Shown here piece by piece: positions 8,690 through 10,844 of a stretch of 10,844 bases of DNA. Below the pieces are notes generated by a model that was not told the DNA's origin, ran no database searches, and saw only the letters and a program-made list of their open reading frames with translations. The position numbers were made by a program, and so were the translations under genes. The first letter of the stretch is position 1, and every line of letters starts with the position of its first letter. The stretch comes from Neolentinus lepideus HHB14362 ss-1 (Eukaryota > Basidiomycota > Agaricomycetes > Gloeophyllales > Gloeophyllaceae): positions 1 to 10,844 of the forward strand of contig KV425650.1 of the NCBI GenBank assembly GCA_001632425.1. Direction: 5' to 3'.

Positions 8690-9331
8690 TTACTTGAGTT
8701 TGGAGAAGAGCTTGGGTGCAACGCAATTCTAGAGGGATATGAGTATCGTGCGACAGACTACACTCAGAGAACGTACGTCTACGCAATGCATCATGCTATG
8801 CCAAGTATTATCAACGGCTAAACTTAACGACAAAGCGAAAGACAAAACTCACTGGACTGGATGAGCATACCGGGGGAAAAGTCAGCAATCGAAACACAAT
8901 AAACATGGATCTGTACGCACAACTAAAGCAACAGGACGCAAGTGGGTCAGTAGGGTGAAACCCGACGCAGTGAACGCATACGTACAGTTCTTCAACACAC
9001 TCTTCGCCCTTGAAACCCTGACCAGAGCTGACCTTCTCCTGGCAATGTTGGAAGTGCTTTGTTGCCGAGGCGCATTTGCTCGAGTTCTCGCACTCCTCTC
9101 TCAGCTTGGGGTGCTCCTAGTACCAGACAAAAGATATGGCATTACTACCACAGTACGTCTCGAATAGTATTCCAATGCACGTACGTCCTCAGGCTCCTCC
9201 TCTTCCTCTCCGCCGTCCTCGCCCTCGTTCTTGGCTTCCTCCTCCTGAGGCTCCTCTTTTTCCTCAGGAGCGTCGGAGTGGACCGCCGTTGGGAACAGAG
9301 CCGAGAAGAACGACGATACACTAGAGCTCAT
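8690..9331 (-). CDS. QCR6: Cytochrome bc1 complex subunit 6 (hinge protein)
   Basis: QCR6 is the small acidic subunit of respiratory complex III, on the intermembrane side of the inner mitochondrial membrane, where it helps cytochrome c1 interact with cytochrome c. Model (minus): exons 9185-9331, 8986-9116, 8921-8922, 8853-8856, 8777-8795 and 8690-8728; 113 residues. Residues 1-20 (MSSSVSSFFSALFPT start) precede a strongly acidic stretch to residue 49 (EEEEEPED). Then come the Cys-rich helices: LREECENSSKC, HFQHCQEKV, GEECVEELFHMMHC, VDNCVAPKLFSKLK and stop. These match the human hinge protein pattern (REQCEQLEKC, LELCDERV, EDCTEELF, DHCVAHKLFNSLK). Start at 9331 is the first Met before the acidic region. 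Only by including two tiny exons (2 and 4 nt) is the conserved Leu-Phe-His recovered; skipping both keeps frame but loses Phe-His. The gene is certain; the micro-exon detail is an inference. Confidence 0.9.
8853..8922 (-). other. QCR6: Two microexons of QCR6 (2 nt and 4 nt)
   Basis: On the minus strand, TT at 8921-8922 lies between a TTTAG acceptor and a GTGCGT donor, and TCCA at 8853-8856 lies between a CCAG acceptor and a GTGAGT donor. The three surrounding introns are 63 bp (8923-8985, donor GTACGT), 64 bp (8857-8920) and 57 bp (8796-8852), all normal for this locus. Joined, CT+TT+TCCA+C reads Leu-Phe-His, the residues expected before MMHC. Without them there would be one 190-bp intron, far longer than any other here. 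Confidence 0.65.
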
Positions 9332-9979
9332 GGATTTTGTTGCAACCTGCAGCCGTGCAAGTCGCGAGTTTACGGGATCGGGAAGTTTGGGCGGCGCTTC
9401 GGGAAGTGCCGGCGGGAGTGCGTGCCCTGCCCGAGCGCGATGTCGAGAGCCTTGTCGGTATCATGACGTTTTGGCGTCGTTCGTCACAAATATTGTTATT
9501 GGTACACTCCCGCAACATGCTTTCAAACAACGTCGGCTGATCTTAAACAAGTCACCAACTGCTGCTGGAGCTCAGCGCTCAGCACTGCCGCGCGGGAATC
9601 TGTCGTTTCGCAACAGAACTCTTGAGTGAAACGAAACCACTGGCTGAAAGTATGTTTTTAGAAGTTGTTTACAACACGCCACCCCAGATACATGCTACGC
9701 AACACCGGATACCGAGGTATGTCACCTTCATCTCCCATGTTCATCTAAGACACCTTCAGAGTAGATTAGCCCGTCCCTTTGAAGGGTGGTGTTAAAAATG
9801 TGCCGAACGAGCGATGTCACCGTCGATTCGATGAATCGAGCTCATCTCGCTGCACGCAGTCTCGTCATTAGTGTTTCGATGATGGGAGAATGAAGAACGC
9901 GTCGCTCGACATAGGCGTTTATATCACTGAGCATCGTGGGAACCTGAGGGGTATTCTGGTTTCACGGTATTCTCTAACA
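9332..9979. other. Upstream region of QCR6, no defensible gene
   Basis: The first 200 bases are GC-rich and open on both strands; a plus-strand frame at about 9337-9540 reads LRDREVWAALREVPAGVRAL and similar, and the antisense is Arg/Ser-rich. This is probably QCR6 5' UTR and promoter, but a small gene cannot be excluded. From 9541 to 9979 I see no coding-like frame. A perfect inverted repeat sits at 9823-9839. Confidence 0.4.
9823..9839. repeat. Short perfect inverted repeat
   Basis: TCGATTC and GAATCGA flank the central GAT. Seven-base arms could be a binding site for a dimeric regulator or simply chance in 10.8 kb. It is about 490 bp upstream of the QCR6 ATG and about 700 bp upstream of the ATG at 10540. 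Confidence 0.4.
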
Positions 9980-10280
9980 TTAATACTTCTGGTGTCCAGC
10001 TTCACTAACCAATGGAAAGCCTGTCGCGCACACGAGGCAGCTTTCAGATTCTCCTGCCCAACGACGACGAGAAGCTTACTGCCAGGTGGCATATCTGCCA
10101 AGCGCCTCCAACCGAACCCTGTCTTCCTGCTGAACCACTTTCTGAATCGCGCATTCAAACAGTAGTCCTTCAGCGGCAACCGGTGGAGGAAACTGCACAG
10201 TCATAGTTTGATCCTCATGTTGCATACATGTCAAGAACGGAGCCATCCTCATGATCCAGAACGTCAATATCAAATCCGTG
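9980..10280 (-). other. Overlapping open frames: possible small gene or relic
   Basis: Two minus-strand readings are plausible and exclude each other. The first starts at ATG 10204 (MTVQFPPPVAAEGLLFECAI), uses a strong GTAAGC donor at 10079 and a TTAG acceptor at 10005, and ends at TAA 9980-9982: 49 residues. The second enters from upstream (DIDVLDHEDGSVLD), uses a GTATGC donor and TGTGCAG acceptor spanning a 35-bp intron near 10190-10230, and runs on through NARFRKWFSRKTGFGWRRL. A plus-strand frame at 10012-10206 is also open. None is recognised. Confidence 0.25.
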
Positions 10281-10426
10281 CTGCGTTGTAGATAATCGGA
10301 CCCCAGACTTGTATAATATGAAACCCTATCAAGAAGTGGAATATGGTTTGGACTTCCATGCAGCTACAGCGCATGCTTTTAATCTCATTGGTGCAGTAAT
10401 AGAGTTCCTTCACGAAAAACCTCCCC

Positions 10427-10470
10427 GGAGGTGGCGGCCATATAAATGGGTGGCAGCCGTATAAATGGGT
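10427..10470 (+). promoter_or_regulatory. Tandemly duplicated TATA core promoter
   Basis: TATAAATGGGTGGC occurs at 10441-10454 and again at 10460-10473, a 19-bp period, with GGTGGC-type modules before, between and after the two copies. The two TATAAA boxes lie about 100 and 80 bp upstream of the ATG at 10540, a sensible distance for a fungal core promoter, and the intervening leader is pyrimidine-rich (CTCCTCTCT), common near fungal transcription starts. Confidence 0.7.
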
Positions 10471-10539
10471 GGCGTCCACTCAGGAATCACGTCCGTTCTC
10501 CTCTCTAAACCGCGTCTCCACTAAACTCTCTCAGCAGCA

Positions 10540-10844
10540 ATGTCCAGATACGATCAAGGAGAATTCAAGCAGGACTACTTCTCAGATAGCCGACAACAAA
10601 TCGTCATTCGTCGTTATACAAGCAAGCATGCCGACGACGCTGTTAAATATCTGCAAGACATGTCCCCTAATGCGCTTGGTATCTCACTTCACTTTTCCAC
10701 CCAGTCCAGCATCAAGGCCATCGTATTTGCTACACCGCACGAGGTGGTGTGGGTGTCCGCGGAGAAACTTGCCCCAACCTCGAGTCTGGACACGCTTCTC
10801 CGCGACACATCGATCTGTCTGGCTAGCTTTGATATGGCGCAGGT
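10540..10844 (+). CDS. Unrecognised protein, 5' part only
   Basis: An open frame starts at ATG 10540 (MSRYDQGEFKQDYFSDSRQQ) and stays open to the last base, giving at least 101 residues. No known domain is obvious. The segment ALGISLHFSTQSS, then IKAIVFATPHEVVWVS, then LDTLLRDTSICLASFDMAQ alternates strand-like and helix-like stretches and faintly recalls the first strands of RNase D-like exonuclease folds, but no catalytic Asp-x-Glu pair is visible, so I do not assign it. The start is supported by the TATA boxes at 10441 and 10460. The window ends in CAG-GT, which could be a splice donor, so the next residues may belong to an intron. Confidence 0.7.
   Translation, partial: MSRYDQGEFKQDYFSDSRQQIVIRRYTSKHADDAVKYLQDMSPNALGISLHFSTQSSIKAIVFATPHEVVWVSAEKLAPTSSLDTLLRDTSICLASFDMAQ

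Noticed and set aside
8917..8988. Reading straight through the QCR6 exon 2 donor gives LYVCVHCVG, which looks like the expected LFHMMHCVD
   Set aside because: The frame meets a stop soon after and never reaches NCVAPKLFSKLK; the true MMHCVD sequence is present at 8777-8795. The resemblance is coincidence.
8690..9167. Plus-strand frame at 8955-9167 rich in Leu/Ala
   Set aside because: It is the antisense of QCR6 exon 2, whose minus-strand reading matches the hinge-protein family residue by residue.
9337..9540. Plus-strand frame in the GC-rich region upstream of QCR6
   Set aside because: Both strands are open because of base composition, there is no clear start or family match, and the position fits a 5' UTR and promoter.
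1..10844. tRNA, rRNA, CRISPR array, transposase or reverse transcriptase
   Set aside because: No cloverleaf with a TTCRA-type loop, no regularly spaced repeats, and no mobile-element motif was found on reading both strands.

Overview
The window looks like nuclear DNA from a basidiomycete fungus, probably an Agaricomycete. The reasons are dense short introns (mostly 47-75 bp, canonical GT-AG), conserved single-copy eukaryotic genes packed on both strands, and an F-box/beta-propeller gene of a kind common in mushroom genomes. No long reading frame equals a gene: every gene had to be assembled by hand from exons, and phase consistency plus recovery of conserved motifs were the tests.

Layout, left to right. 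1-464: AT-rich, no gene seen. 465-2147 (+): F-box protein with a propeller-like C-terminal part, 4 exons. 2392-3288 (-): possible unrecognised gene, low confidence. 3603-5994 (-): tyrosyl-DNA phosphodiesterase 1 (TDP1), 12 exons, about 601 residues, both HKD half-sites visible, two N-terminal ubiquitin-interacting motifs, and a 9-nt microexon inside the first catalytic motif. 5995-6157: 163-bp divergent promoter. 6158-8095 (+): WD40 protein of the WRAP53/TCAB1 (telomerase Cajal body protein 1) family, 10 exons, about 450 residues. 8096-8689: no clear gene. 8690-9331 (-): QCR6, the acidic hinge subunit of respiratory complex III, 113 residues; the best model needs microexons of 2 and 4 nt. 9332-10426: no gene I can defend, though overlapping open frames at about 9980-10280 may hold a small gene or relic. 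10427-10470: tandemly duplicated TATA promoter. 10540 to the window end (+): 5' part of an unrecognised protein.

The genes do not form a pathway. TDP1 and WRAP53 are divergent and share a short upstream region, so they may be co-expressed; TDP1 repairs topoisomerase-DNA adducts and WRAP53-family proteins act on small nuclear or telomerase RNAs. QCR6 is a housekeeping mitochondrial gene. No mobile element, CRISPR, rRNA, tRNA or virus-like gene was recognised. The most unusual content is in the splicing architecture: microexons in two genes, three intron segments with no in-frame stop and length divisible by three, an almost wholly phase-0 exon set in TDP1, and a perfect hairpin across a WRAP53 5' splice site.
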